DNA from: CAVWSM01 sp963757805
GTDB taxonomy: Bacteria > Actinomycetota > Actinomycetes > Jiangellales > Jiangellaceae
DNA: 64,000 nucleotides
NCBI GenBank assembly: GCA_963757805.1
Contig: CAVWSM010000013.1
Span: 1 to 64,000 of the forward strand
Direction: 5' to 3'
Shown here piece by piece: positions 46,432-54,759 of this stretch. A program made the translations under genes and the position numbers. Positions within the stretch are counted from its first letter, which is position 1, and each line of letters begins with the position of its first letter. Under the pieces are notes generated by a model. That model was given only the letters and a program-made list of their open reading frames with translations. It made no database searches and was not told the DNA's origin.

Positions 46432-46499
46432 ATATGGGGCAACCTTCGGGAGGCGGTGGACAGGTCTAGGGAATCACACCGGGGCCGGTGGTCCGCCGA

Positions 46500-47264
46500 T
46501 TATCCATGGCGAGGCAAGAACTGGCGCAGGTCGCTGCTGACGATGTCGGCGCCGTTGTCGGCGAGCGCTTCAGCCTCACCCCTGCGGTCGACCCCGACCA
46601 CGAGACCAAACCGGCCGGCCCGCCCGGCCTGGACACCGGCGATCGCATCCTCGAAGACGACCGCCTGTGCGGGAGGGGTGTCGAGCAGCTCGGCTGCCTT
46701 GAGGAAGGTGTCGGGGGCCGGCTTGCCGCGCAACCCGAGCTCGGCGGCCTCGATCCCGGTGACGAACGCATCGAACTGGTCGACCAGCTGAGCCCGCTGC
46801 AGGATCTCTCGGGCGTTCTCGCTGGCGGAGACGACGGCGATCTTCTTGCCGTCCTTGCGCATCGCCCGGACGAGCTCAACTGTGTCATCGAAGACCTCGA
46901 CGCCCATCTGGCCGAGACGCTCGACGAAGTAACGGTTCTTGCGGTTGCCGAGCCCGCAGATCGTCAGTGCGTCGGGGGGATCGTCCGGATCACCGTACGG
47001 CAGCTCGATCCCCCGTGACGCGAGCACGGCGGCGACACCGTCGTATCGGCGGCGCCCGTCGACGTACTGCAGGTAGTCGGTCTCGATCTGGAACGGCGGG
47101 ACCCGCACCCCGTGGTCGCGTCCCCACCGGTCGAAGAAATCGTCGAAGAGATCCTTCCAGGCCGCAGCATGGACGGTCGCGGTCCGCGTGATGACGCCGT
47201 CGAGATCGAAAAGGAGCGCCTCGTAGGACGAAAGGTCGGGCTGCTCGTGTGTCGGACCCGGCAT
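46500..47264 (-). CDS. HAD-IA family phosphatase (beta-phosphoglucomutase-like)
   Basis: 254 residues from ATG 47262-47264. ALLFDLDGVITRTATVHAAA carries the nucleophile and acid/base Asp of motif I with the cap start. GKKIAVVSASENAREIL is motif II, LRGKPAPDTFLKAAELL motif III (Lys) and AVVFEDAIAGVQAGRAGRFG motif IV (Glu-Asp). The DLDGVIT(R/D)TA..H..AWK start is typical of beta-phosphoglucomutase and trehalose-linked phosphatases. Divergent from the Cys-rich gene, 54 bases away. Confidence 0.88.
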   Translation of the reverse strand: MPGPTHEQPDLSSYEALLFDLDGVITRTATVHAAAWKDLFDDFFDRWGRDHGVRVPPFQIETDYLQYVDGRRRYDGVAAVLASRGIELPYGDPDDPPDALTICGLGNRKNRYFVERLGQMGVEVFDDTVELVRAMRKDGKKIAVVSASENAREILQRAQLVDQFDAFVTGIEAAELGLRGKPAPDTFLKAAELLDTPPAQAVVFEDAIAGVQAGRAGRFGLVVGVDRRGEAEALADNGADIVSSDLRQFLPRHG

Positions 47265-47318
47265 CGCACTCACCCCGCAACATCGTAAGTTGTGCTCTCC
47301 TACGGTTAGCCTGACTCT

Positions 47319-48134
47319 GTGCCTGAGGTGCCCCTCGACTTTCCGCGCGCATGGGTGGAGTTCGTCGACCCGAGCGACAGCGACCAGATCTTCCGCTGCG
47401 ATCTGACGTGGCTGACCTCGCGCTGGACGTGCATCTTCGGCCAGGGCTGCAAGGGCATCTACGCAGATCGACCCGACGACGGATGCTGCACGCTCGGTGC
47501 GCATTTCTCCGACAAGGCCGACGTCAAGCGGGTCAAAGGCTATGTCCAGCAGCTCAGTGACGACGACTGGCAATACCGTGCGGAGGGCCGTAAGAACGGC
47601 TGGACCGAGCGCGACGATGAAGGCGCGCGCAAGACTCGGGTTTTCGACGGAGCATGCATTTTCCTCAACCGGCCTGGGTTCTCCGGGGGCTATGGGTGCG
47701 CGCTGCACGGATATGCGCTGCGCGTCGGGCTCCACCCCGTGCAGACCAAGCCCGACGTGTGTTGGCAGTTGCCCATCCGGCGCACCTACCGCAACGTCGA
47801 AAGGGCCGACGGCACGACCTACCTCGAGATCTCGATCGCCGAGTATGACCGACGCGGCTGGGGTCCGGGCGGTCACGACCTCGACTGGTACTGCTCGGGC
47901 AACACCGAGGCGCACGTCGCCCGCGAGCCGGTCTACGTGTCCAACTCCTACGAGCTCACCGAGCTGATGGGTGACAAGGCTTATGCGGAGCTCGTACGGC
48001 TCTGCGAGGAGCACCTGGCCGCCAAGCACCGGCTTGTCCGACACCCTGCCGACCCGGTGCGTCCGTCTCGGCGCGCAACCGGCCGGGCGGCTTCCGAGGC
48101 CGCGACACCGGTGCAGCAGGCCGGCGACTCGTGA
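47319..48134 (+). CDS. Cysteine-rich conserved protein of unknown function
   Basis: 271 residues from GTG 47319. The first 60 residues contain FRCDLTWLTSRWTCIFGQGC and DDGCCTLGAHFSDKADVKRV, five Cys with a CC pair and nearby His. Later Cys and His residues occur in GGYGCALHGYALRVGLHPVQ, TKPDVCWQLPIRR, DLDWYCSGNTEAHVA and RLCEEHLAAKHRLV. The pattern suggests a bound metal or iron-sulfur cluster, and is loosely like YkgJ-type CxxC proteins. I do not know its function. Its stop overlaps the start of a methyltransferase gene (GTGA), so the two are probably functionally linked. Confidence 0.75.
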   Translation: MPEVPLDFPRAWVEFVDPSDSDQIFRCDLTWLTSRWTCIFGQGCKGIYADRPDDGCCTLGAHFSDKADVKRVKGYVQQLSDDDWQYRAEGRKNGWTERDDEGARKTRVFDGACIFLNRPGFSGGYGCALHGYALRVGLHPVQTKPDVCWQLPIRRTYRNVERADGTTYLEISIAEYDRRGWGPGGHDLDWYCSGNTEAHVAREPVYVSNSYELTELMGDKAYAELVRLCEEHLAAKHRLVRHPADPVRPSRRATGRAASEAATPVQQAGDS

Positions 48135-48859
48135 GCCGTGCCGCACCGCGGCCGCCGACCGGAACGCCCATCCCGAGCCCCAACATCTGGCGGCACCCCG
48201 ACATCTACGAGCTGCTCAACGAGGCCTCGGACCCGGACGCGCTGGTCTGGTCGGCACTGCGCGAGGTCGCACCGTGGGCCGGTGGGTCGATCGTCGATGT
48301 CGGCTGTGGGACCGGTTTCCACCTGCCGGCGTACGCACGCGACGCGGCCGAGGTCATCGGCGTGGAGCCACACCCTGAGCTCGCCGCCGGCGCACGGCGA
48401 CGGTGCGGCGATCTGCCGGGGGTCCGCGTCGTACGGTCGGGTGCGGAGTCGTTGTCACTGCCGCCGCGTTCGGTCGACGCGGTGCACGCTCGCTGGGCCT
48501 ATTTCTTCGGACCTGGCTGCAAGCCGGGTCTCGCCGAGGCCTTCCGGGTGTTGCGACCCGGTGGCGTGCTGGCGGTGGTTGATGTCGATCTGCTCGGTGC
48601 GGGCTACGGGACGTGGTTCCGGGCGGCATGGCCGCACGTGGACGCGCAACGCGTCGAGCAGTTCTGGGCGGATCTCGGCTTTCGTGCCCGGCGACTTCCG
48701 GTGCGATGGGTGTTCGAGCGGCGTGCCGATCTTGAGGCGGTGCTGAAGATCGAGTTTCCGGAAGCTGTCGCACGGACGGCAATCGCGGCGACTTCGGGGC
48801 TCGAGGTTTCCGTACCCACAGTGGTCCGTTGGTGCCCGGCCGCCCCCGCCGCAAACTGA
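48131..48859 (+). CDS. Class I SAM-dependent methyltransferase
   Basis: 242 residues. PSPNIWRHPDIYELLNEASD is a UbiE-like lead. SIVDVGCGTGFHLPAYARDA is motif I, VIGVEPHPELAAGARRRCGD post-I, GAESLSLPPRSVDAVHARWA motif II and AFRVLRPGGVLAVVDVDLLG motif III. The C-terminal part (FWADLGFRARRLPVRWVFER) is family-variable and hides the substrate. Translationally coupled to the Cys-rich protein gene upstream. Confidence 0.88.
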   Translation: MSRAAPRPPTGTPIPSPNIWRHPDIYELLNEASDPDALVWSALREVAPWAGGSIVDVGCGTGFHLPAYARDAAEVIGVEPHPELAAGARRRCGDLPGVRVVRSGAESLSLPPRSVDAVHARWAYFFGPGCKPGLAEAFRVLRPGGVLAVVDVDLLGAGYGTWFRAAWPHVDAQRVEQFWADLGFRARRLPVRWVFERRADLEAVLKIEFPEAVARTAIAATSGLEVSVPTVVRWCPAAPAAN

Positions 48860-48953
48860 AGCGCCGTGCACGACTCGCGCGGCGTGTCGCGGCTCCGGCG
48901 TTTCGGTCTTCCGGGTGAGCCGTTTCGTCCGACCCGTCCGGCATGCTTCCCGC

Positions 48954-50342
48954 ATGGCCTCGTCCAAACCTGCCGTCCGCGCCACCAAGCCGATGTTTCG
49001 CTGCGCGGAGTGCGGCTGGACGGCGAGCAAGTGGGTCGGCCGGTGCGGCGAGTGCCAGGCGTGGGGGACGCTCGAGGAGCAAGGGACGGTTCGAGTCCGC
49101 ACGACTTCGGCTGCTCCAGCGAGCACGCCTGCGCGCCCGATCGCCGAGGTGGACGCTGCGGCGGCGGCGACGCGGCCGACCGGTGTCGAGGAGCTCGACC
49201 GGGTGCTCGGTGGCGGGCTCGTGCCGGGGGCTGTGGTTCTGGTGGCGGGCGAGCCGGGCGTCGGCAAATCGACTCTGCTCCTCGAGGCTGCGGCGCGATG
49301 GGCGCGGACCGGCGAGCGCGCGCTCTATGTGAGCGGCGAGGAGTCTGCGAGCCAGGTGCGGCTGCGCGCGGGGCGCACCAACGGGTTGGCCGACGAACTC
49401 TTCCTGGCCGCCGAGACCGACCTCGCCACCGTGCTCGGCCACATCGACGCGGTCAAGCCTTCACTGGTCGTGGTCGACTCCGTGCAGACGGTCGCGAGCG
49501 TCGAGGTCGACGGTGCGGCCGGCGGCGTGAGCCAGGTCCGCGAGGTCGCCGCGGCGCTGATCCGGGTTGCCAAGGAGAGAGCCATCCCGACCCTGCTCGT
49601 GGGGCACGTGACCAAAGACGGCTCGGTCGCCGGGCCGCGGGTGCTCGAGCACCTGGTCGACGTCGTGCTGCAGTTCGAGGGGGACCGACACTCGCGGCTG
49701 CGCCTCGTCCGGGCACTAAAGAATCGGTTCGGTCCGAGCGACGAGGTCGGCTGCTTCGACCTGTCCGACGTCGGCATCGTGTCGTTGCCCGACCCCAGCG
49801 GGCTGTTCCTGTCGCGGCACGCAGAGCCGGTGCCCGGCACCTGCGTCACGGTGACCGTCGAGGGGCGCCGCCCGCTGCCGACCGAGGTGCAGTCTCTGGT
49901 CGCTCCGGCCAACCCGGGGTCCGCGCGGCGGGCGACCAGCGGTCTCGACTCGGCTCGGGTGGCCATGGTGTTGGCGGTGCTCGAGCGACGCGGAGGCATC
50001 GGCTTGCGTGACCGAGATGTGTTCGCGGCCACCGTTGGCGGCGCCCGGCTCACCGAGCCTGCAGCCGATCTCGCGGTCGCCCTGGCGGTCGCCGGCGCGG
50101 CACTCGACCTGCCGCTGTCAGCCGATCTCGTCGCCATCGGAGAGGTCGGTCTGGCCGGCGAGATCCGCCGGGTCACCGCCGTCAAGCGGCGGCTTCAGGA
50201 GGCTGCCCGATTGGGCTTCCGCAGGGCGCTCGTCCCACCCGACGCCGGCGACCCGCCGGATGGGATGCGGGTGCGTGAGGTCACGGACGTCGCGAGCGCC
50301 CTGCGGGTCCTGCGAGTCGTCGGTCAGTCGCCGGATCACTAG
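48954..50342 (+). CDS. radA: DNA repair protein RadA
   Basis: 462 residues, start ATG 48954 chosen because MASSKPAVRATKPMFRCAEC is the usual N terminus. The four-Cys zinc finger is FRCAECGWTASKWVGRCGEC. Walker A is VAGEPGVGKSTLLLEAAARW; the RadA-specific KNRFGPSDEVG motif and the Lon-like C-terminal domain (ADLAVALAVAGAALDLPLSA, DLVAIGEVGLAGEIRRV) are present. It is a RecA-like helicase that helps process recombination intermediates. disA follows directly, a pairing conserved in many Gram-positive bacteria. Confidence 0.97.
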   Translation: MASSKPAVRATKPMFRCAECGWTASKWVGRCGECQAWGTLEEQGTVRVRTTSAAPASTPARPIAEVDAAAAATRPTGVEELDRVLGGGLVPGAVVLVAGEPGVGKSTLLLEAAARWARTGERALYVSGEESASQVRLRAGRTNGLADELFLAAETDLATVLGHIDAVKPSLVVVDSVQTVASVEVDGAAGGVSQVREVAAALIRVAKERAIPTLLVGHVTKDGSVAGPRVLEHLVDVVLQFEGDRHSRLRLVRALKNRFGPSDEVGCFDLSDVGIVSLPDPSGLFLSRHAEPVPGTCVTVTVEGRRPLPTEVQSLVAPANPGSARRATSGLDSARVAMVLAVLERRGGIGLRDRDVFAATVGGARLTEPAADLAVALAVAGAALDLPLSADLVAIGEVGLAGEIRRVTAVKRRLQEAARLGFRRALVPPDAGDPPDGMRVREVTDVASALRVLRVVGQSPDH

Positions 50343-50477
50343 CGCGGCGTCCACGTTGTGTCGTGCTTCGCCACCTCGTCACACACGCCCCGTACACTCT
50401 GGGTACGCCCGGCGTCAGGTCACTGCCCATCGCAGCGTTCTCGCGCGCCGGTGACTACGACGACCGACGGGGGCGAG

Positions 50478-51563
50478 GTGGCCACGAGCGACCGCAGCAG
50501 CGCGGAGGCCAAGCTGCGCCAGACCTTGGCTGCCGTGGCTCCCGGGACGCCGCTGCGCGATGCCCTCGAGCGCATCCTGCGGGGCCGCACCGGTGCGTTG
50601 ATCGTGCTCGGCGACGACAAGACCGTCGAGTCGATCTGCTCGGGCGGCTTCACGCTCAACGTCGAGTTCACGTCCACGGGGCTGCGCGAGCTGGCCAAGA
50701 TGGACGGCGCGATCATCGTCGACAAGGACTGCACGCGCATCGTTCGGGCGGCAACGCAGCTGGTCCCCGACCCATCCATCTTCACTGTCGAGTCAGGCAC
50801 CCGGCACCGCACCGCCGACCGCACCGCTCAGATGACCGGCCTGCCGGTGATCTCCGTCAGCCAGTCGATGCACATCGTCGCGATCTATGTTGGCGGCATC
50901 AGATACGTGCTGGAGGACCCCGGCGCGATCCTTTCCAAGGCCAACCAGGCGCTCGCGACACTTGAGCGCTACAAGCTGCGTCTCGACGAGGTCACGGGCA
51001 CGCTGTCAGCGCTCGAGATCGAGGACCTCGTCACCGTGCGCGACGTGGCAGCGGTCGCGCAGCGGCTCGAGATGGTGCGACGCATCGCAAGCGAGATCGA
51101 GGGCTATGTCGTCGAGCTAGGCGCTGATGGCCGACTCCTGGCTCTGCAGCTCGACGAGCTTGTCGCCGGGGTCGAGATCGACCGCGAGCTCGTCGCGCGT
51201 GACTACCTACCCTCCAGACGCAACCGCACCGTGGCCGACGTGCTCGGCGAGCTTGATTCGCTCGACTCCTCGCAGCTGCTGGACTTGCCGTCCGTGGCCC
51301 GCGCCCTCGGCTACGGCTCCGCCGGTGAGCAGCTCGATGGCGCAGTCAGCCCGCGTGGCTATCGGCTGCTCGCGCGTGTGCCGCGACTGCCGGGCACGGT
51401 CGTCGACCGACTTGTCGACCACTTCGGCGGCCTGCAAAAGCTGTTGGCGGCCAGCATCGACGACCTGCAGGCCGTCGACGGGGTTGGCGAGATGCGCGCC
51501 CGCACCGTCCGTGAAGGGCTGTCGCGCCTCGCCGAGTCGAGCATCCTCGAGCGCTACGTCTGA
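50478..51563 (+). CDS. disA: DNA integrity scanning protein DisA, diadenylate cyclase
   Basis: 361 residues from GTG 50478 (VATSDRSSAEAKLRQTLAAV); GTG 50451 is an alternative. The DAC domain holds LAKMDGAIIVDKDC (DGA motif) and VESGTRHRTADRTAQMTGL (RHR motif), which bind ATP to make c-di-AMP. A helical linker and the C-terminal helix-hairpin-helix DNA-binding domain (LPGTVVDRLVDHFGGLQKLL, VDGVGEMRARTVREGLSRLA) complete the family length. It joins genome-integrity sensing to c-di-AMP, which could act on the Ktr-type system at 24.7-26.7 kb. Confidence 0.97.
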   Translation: MATSDRSSAEAKLRQTLAAVAPGTPLRDALERILRGRTGALIVLGDDKTVESICSGGFTLNVEFTSTGLRELAKMDGAIIVDKDCTRIVRAATQLVPDPSIFTVESGTRHRTADRTAQMTGLPVISVSQSMHIVAIYVGGIRYVLEDPGAILSKANQALATLERYKLRLDEVTGTLSALEIEDLVTVRDVAAVAQRLEMVRRIASEIEGYVVELGADGRLLALQLDELVAGVEIDRELVARDYLPSRRNRTVADVLGELDSLDSSQLLDLPSVARALGYGSAGEQLDGAVSPRGYRLLARVPRLPGTVVDRLVDHFGGLQKLLAASIDDLQAVDGVGEMRARTVREGLSRLAESSILERYV

Positions 51564-51676
51564 CAACGGACAAATCACCGCAAGTCCAGTCTCGCGTCAC
51601 AGGCCTCAGCGACCTGTCAGCGGGCGAGGGTACGGTTTCAAGCAATGCCTGCCGTCCGAGCAGAGGGTGACGTTCG

Positions 51677-52685
51677 ATGACCGAGGTCCGCGCGGATCAT
51701 GACCTCCCAGTTCAGCAGTCTGTTGACCGCAGTGACATCGAGCAGCAGCTGGAGCAGCACCGCCGAGAGCTGACCGGATACGCCTACCGCATGCTCGGCT
51801 CCGCATTCGAGGCCGAGGACGCGGTGCAAGAGACGCTGATCCGGGCGTGGCGCGCCTTCGACAAGTTCGAGGGTCGTTCGCAGCTGCGGTCGTGGCTTTA
51901 TCGCATCGCGACCAACGTCTGCCTGGACATGCTGAGCAGCAGTCAGCGGCGTGCTCGTCCAATGGAGCTCGAGCCGGTTTCCAACGCCGGCCGCTTGCCC
52001 GTCCCCTCCGCGTTGCCAGAGGCTGTCTGGCTGACGCCGATGCCCGATTCACGGGTCGTCAGCGAGGTGGCCGACCCCGCCGAGGTCGCCGCCACCCGCG
52101 ACTCGATCCGGCTTGCCTTTGTCGCCGCGTTGCAGCACCTGCCCGCCCGGCAACGCGCGGTCCTGATCCTGCGCGAGGTCTTTGCCTGGAGCGCCGCCGA
52201 GGTGGCTGAGCTGCTCGACACCACGGTCGCCTCGGTCAACAGCGCGCTGCAGCGAGCGCGCGCGACGCTCGCGGCCGCCGACATCAGCGAGACCGAGACG
52301 TTCGCCCCGCTCGATTCCGAGCAGCAGGCGATGCTGCAGCGTTACGTCGACGCCTTCGAGCGTTATGACGTCGCGTCGATCACTGCCCTCATGCGCGAGG
52401 ACGTGATCATGTCGATGCCTCCGCTGCCGCTCTGGCTGAGCGGGCGCGACGACGTCGGCGAGTGGCTGCTCGGCAGCGGCATCGGGTTGCGAGGGGTCGC
52501 GGCTCATTCCAGTTGGTGCGGCCAACGGCATGCCGGCCTTCGCGCAATATCGCGACGGCGGTCGCACCCCGTGGGGGTTGGTCGTGCTCGAGATCGTCGA
52601 CGGCCAGGTTGCCGGGCTCAACACGTTCCTCGACGTCGACCGGCTGTTTCCGATGTTCGGGCTTCCTATGACCCTGGCGGCATGA
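51677..52685 (+). CDS. SigG-like ECF RNA polymerase sigma factor with SnoaL-like C-terminal domain, one frameshift
   Basis: Region 2 reads RRELTGYAYRMLGSAFEAED, AVQETLIRAWRAFDKFEGRS, QLRSWLYRIATNVCLDMLSS. Region 4 reads LAFVAALQHLPARQRAVLIL, REVFAWSAAEVAELLDTTVA, SVNSALQRARATLA. The MELEP...LTPMPDSRV linker and an extra C-terminal NTF2/SnoaL-like domain (QQAMLQRYVDAFERYDVASI; RTPWGLVVLEIVDGQVAGLN) are typical of the SigG group. In ECF factors of this type the extra domain takes the place of a separate anti-sigma factor. A frame change occurs near 52,495. Its 3' end overlaps the opposing STAS gene by 20 bases. Confidence 0.85.
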
Positions 52686-53028
52686 CCGGACCGTCTTCTG
52701 ACTGCAGCACCTCCTCGAGCCCGCACAGCCAGAGCAGCATGCGCAGGTGTGGGCGCGCCCCGTGCAGCCTGATTCGCTTGCCGTTTCGCACCGCGGCCAG
52801 CTGCATGCGCAGTAGTGCGTTAACCGCCGTGGCGTCAGGTGCCGTGACCTCGCTGACGTCGCAGATCACCTCGACGACCTCTGGCTGGTCGAACAGGGCG
52901 GCCAGCTCTTCGCCGAGCGCGCGATAGTCCTCCGGCCGCAGGGTGGGCCCGACCACCCGTACGACGCTGGGTCTCGGCGCCGACGAGTCGCGGGGCGGTT
53001 GTGGCGACGGGTCACCGAAGACCGGCAC
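52666..53028 (-). CDS. STAS-domain protein, anti-sigma factor antagonist-like
   Basis: About 120 residues; GTG 53026-53028 (VPVFGDPSPQPPRDSSAPRP) is the most likely start. RPEDYRALGEELAALFDQPE, VVEVICDVSEVTAPDATAVN, ALLRMQLAAVRNGKRIRLHG, ARPHLRMLLWLCGLEEVL match the STAS fold. In it the phosphorylatable Ser/Thr lies after the 'CDVS' strand (APDATAVNALLRM has Thr in place of the usual Ser). Such proteins are switched by kinases and bind anti-sigma factors. It converges on and overlaps the SigG-like gene. Confidence 0.75.
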   Translation of the reverse strand: MPVFGDPSPQPPRDSSAPRPSVVRVVGPTLRPEDYRALGEELAALFDQPEVVEVICDVSEVTAPDATAVNALLRMQLAAVRNGKRIRLHGARPHLRMLLWLCGLEEVLQSEDGPVMPPGS

Positions 53029-53175
53029 GTCAGACTCCCATCGCCGCGGTTTCAGCGTCGACTCTCCTGGCCATGACTGCCCTCGGCGCACAAATTCATC
53101 GCTGACCGCGGCCCGCGCAACGTCCGAGCAACCGTGCGCGACAACGCACGCACCTTCGGACGTACCGTGTCTTGC

Positions 53176-53574
53176 ATGGCCGCCAAGTCCGTCGCCGCAA
53201 AACTGCTCGTCAAACCGGACACCTCGTACTGGACGTCGCACCCGGACCACGACGGGCTGCTCGAGCCGCTGCCGCAGGGCGCGAGCCGCAGCAGGTCGCT
53301 CGGCAGCGCCACCGTCGCGGTGCTCTACGCGTACGACGAGGCCGCCGCCCGCGCACTGCTCGCCCGCCACGAGGCCGACCTGCTCAAGCCCGAGGTCCTC
53401 TGGATCGCCTATCGCAAGGGCAACCGGGCCGACATCAACCGCGACACGCTCTGGCCAATCGTGGCGGAGTACGGCCTGCGCCCCATCACCCAGGTTGCGG
53501 TCGACGATGAGTGGTCGGCCTTGCGCTTCCGACCGCTGAGGGATGGCGAGGCGCAGTTCATCGGCGGTCGGTGA
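53176..53574 (+). CDS. Conserved actinobacterial protein of unknown function
   Basis: 132 residues from ATG 53176 (MAAKSVAAKLLVKPDTSYWT). LEPLPQGASRSRSLGSATVA, VLYAYDEAAARALLARHEAD, VLWIAYRKGNRADINRDTLW and ITQVAVDDEWSALRFRPLRD are characteristic. The last block, with a Trp-Ser-Ala-Leu-Arg-Phe-Arg-Pro ending, is a pattern I have seen in DUF3052-like and DUF1801-adjacent proteins with no known role. It lies 10 bases before mutY on the same strand. Confidence 0.75.
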   Translation: MAAKSVAAKLLVKPDTSYWTSHPDHDGLLEPLPQGASRSRSLGSATVAVLYAYDEAAARALLARHEADLLKPEVLWIAYRKGNRADINRDTLWPIVAEYGLRPITQVAVDDEWSALRFRPLRDGEAQFIGGR

Positions 53575-53584
53575 CTCGCCCGGC

Positions 53585-54479
53585 ATGCCCGCCGCAGAGA
53601 TCCACGACGCCGTCCTCGGCTGGTACGACACGCACGCTCGCGATCTGCCCTGGCGGCGACCGGACTGCAGCGCGTGGGGAGTGCTCGTCAGCGAGGTGAT
53701 GCTGCAGCAGACGCCCGTGGCCCGGGTGGAACCCGCGTGGCGAGCCTGGCTGCACCGCTGGCCTACGCCGGCGCTGCTCGCGGCCGCGGCGCCCGGTGAC
53801 GCCGTACGGCAGTGGGGTCGACTGGGCTACCCACGCCGGGCACTCCGGCTGCATCAAGCCGCTGTGCTGATCGTCGATCGGCACGGCGGGGAGGTGCCCG
53901 GCGAGCACGATGCGCTGCTGCAGCTGCCGGGCGTCGGCGCCTACACCGCAGCCGCAGTGGCATCCTTCGCGTTCGGTCAGCGGCACGTGGTGCTGGACAC
54001 CAACGTGCGCCGAGTGCTCGCGCGTGTGGTCAATGGCAGCGAGTACGCGCTCGGCGTCGCCAACTTCGGCTGAGCAGCGCATGGCAGCGGAGCTCATGCC
54101 ACTTGGCGCAGGGACGGCTTCGCGCTGGGCCGTCGCGTCGATGGAGCTCGGCGCGCTCGTGTGCACGGCGCGAGCCCCTCGCTGCGAGGCTTGCCCGTTG
54201 ATGACGCGGTGTGCGTGGCGGCTGGCCGGGCGGCCGCCGTACGACGGACCGGTCCGACGCAGCCAGTCGTACGAAGGCACGGACCGCCAGGCCCGCGGGC
54301 GTCTGCTCGCCGTGCTCCGTGACCATCCGAGCCCCGTCGCACGCGCTGCGCTGGACGCGGCGTGGCCGGACGCCACGCAGCGTGAACGCGCTCTCGACGG
54401 CCTGGTCGCCGATGGGTTGGCCGAGCCACTGGCCAACGGGTCGTTCCGGCTGCCGGCTCGCCGCGGCCGCGGGAAATGA
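53585..54479 (+). CDS. mutY: A/G-specific adenine glycosylase MutY, one frameshift
   Basis: About 297 codons from ATG 53585. WYDTHARDLPWRRPDCSAWG, VLVSEVMLQQTPVARVEPAW includes the catalytic Glu. LLQLPGVGAYTAAAVASFAF is the helix-hairpin-helix and VVLDTNVRRVLARV holds the catalytic Asp. After a frame change near 54,068 the iron-sulfur ligands appear as C-x6-C-x2-C-x5-C in VCTARAPRCEACPLMTRC. The C-terminal NUDIX-like domain that reads 8-oxoG is absent or vestigial, as in other short actinobacterial MutY proteins. It removes A opposite 8-oxoG. Confidence 0.9.
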
Positions 54480-54582
54480 CCACGTCCAGCAGGCCTTCCC
54501 CCGCCCCAACAGGCCAGTAGCCCTGCCGGCGCGAGGCAAAGCCTGGTGGTGGCCCCTGGCCGAGGCGCGGAGCCGGCACCGT

Positions 54583-54606
54583 TGACCTCGAGTTTAGTTG
54601 AGGTCA
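54583..54606. promoter_or_regulatory. SoxR-like (MerR family) operator upstream of the MFS exporter
   Basis: TGACCTC (54583-54589) and GAGGTCA (54600-54606) are exact inverted repeats around a 10-base AT-rich centre. The central 18 bases, CCTCGAGTTTAGTTGAGG, match the enterobacterial SoxR box CCTCAAGTTAACTTGAGG at 15 of 18 positions. A TTGACC -35-like hexamer overlaps its left end, as in MerR-type promoters; the -10 at the expected 19-base spacing is poor. Confidence 0.6.
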
Positions 54607-54759
54607 TCCGGTCGAGAGGCGGCTCGGTGAGGATGTCGAAACCGAGCCCACGGCGCCGACTCCCAGACATGAGTCGAGCGTGATCGGGCCGGTGGCGATG
54701 ACTTTCCCCGCCATCGGTCGTCTCGACCTACAGCCCGTCGAGAGCGTTGGAGAGCAGCC

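Noticed and set aside
47300..47318. Possible IdeR/DtxR iron box (GGTTAGCCTGAC) before the Cys-rich gene
   Set aside because: Only about 12 of 19 positions fit the consensus and one half-site is poor, so chance is likely.
54604..54714. Minus-strand ORF beginning MAGKVIATGPITLD, like the N terminus of a dihydrofolate reductase/RibD-like protein
   Set aside because: Only ~36 codons, no continuation in any frame, and it ends at the SoxR-like box. The similarity is too short to call even a pseudogene.
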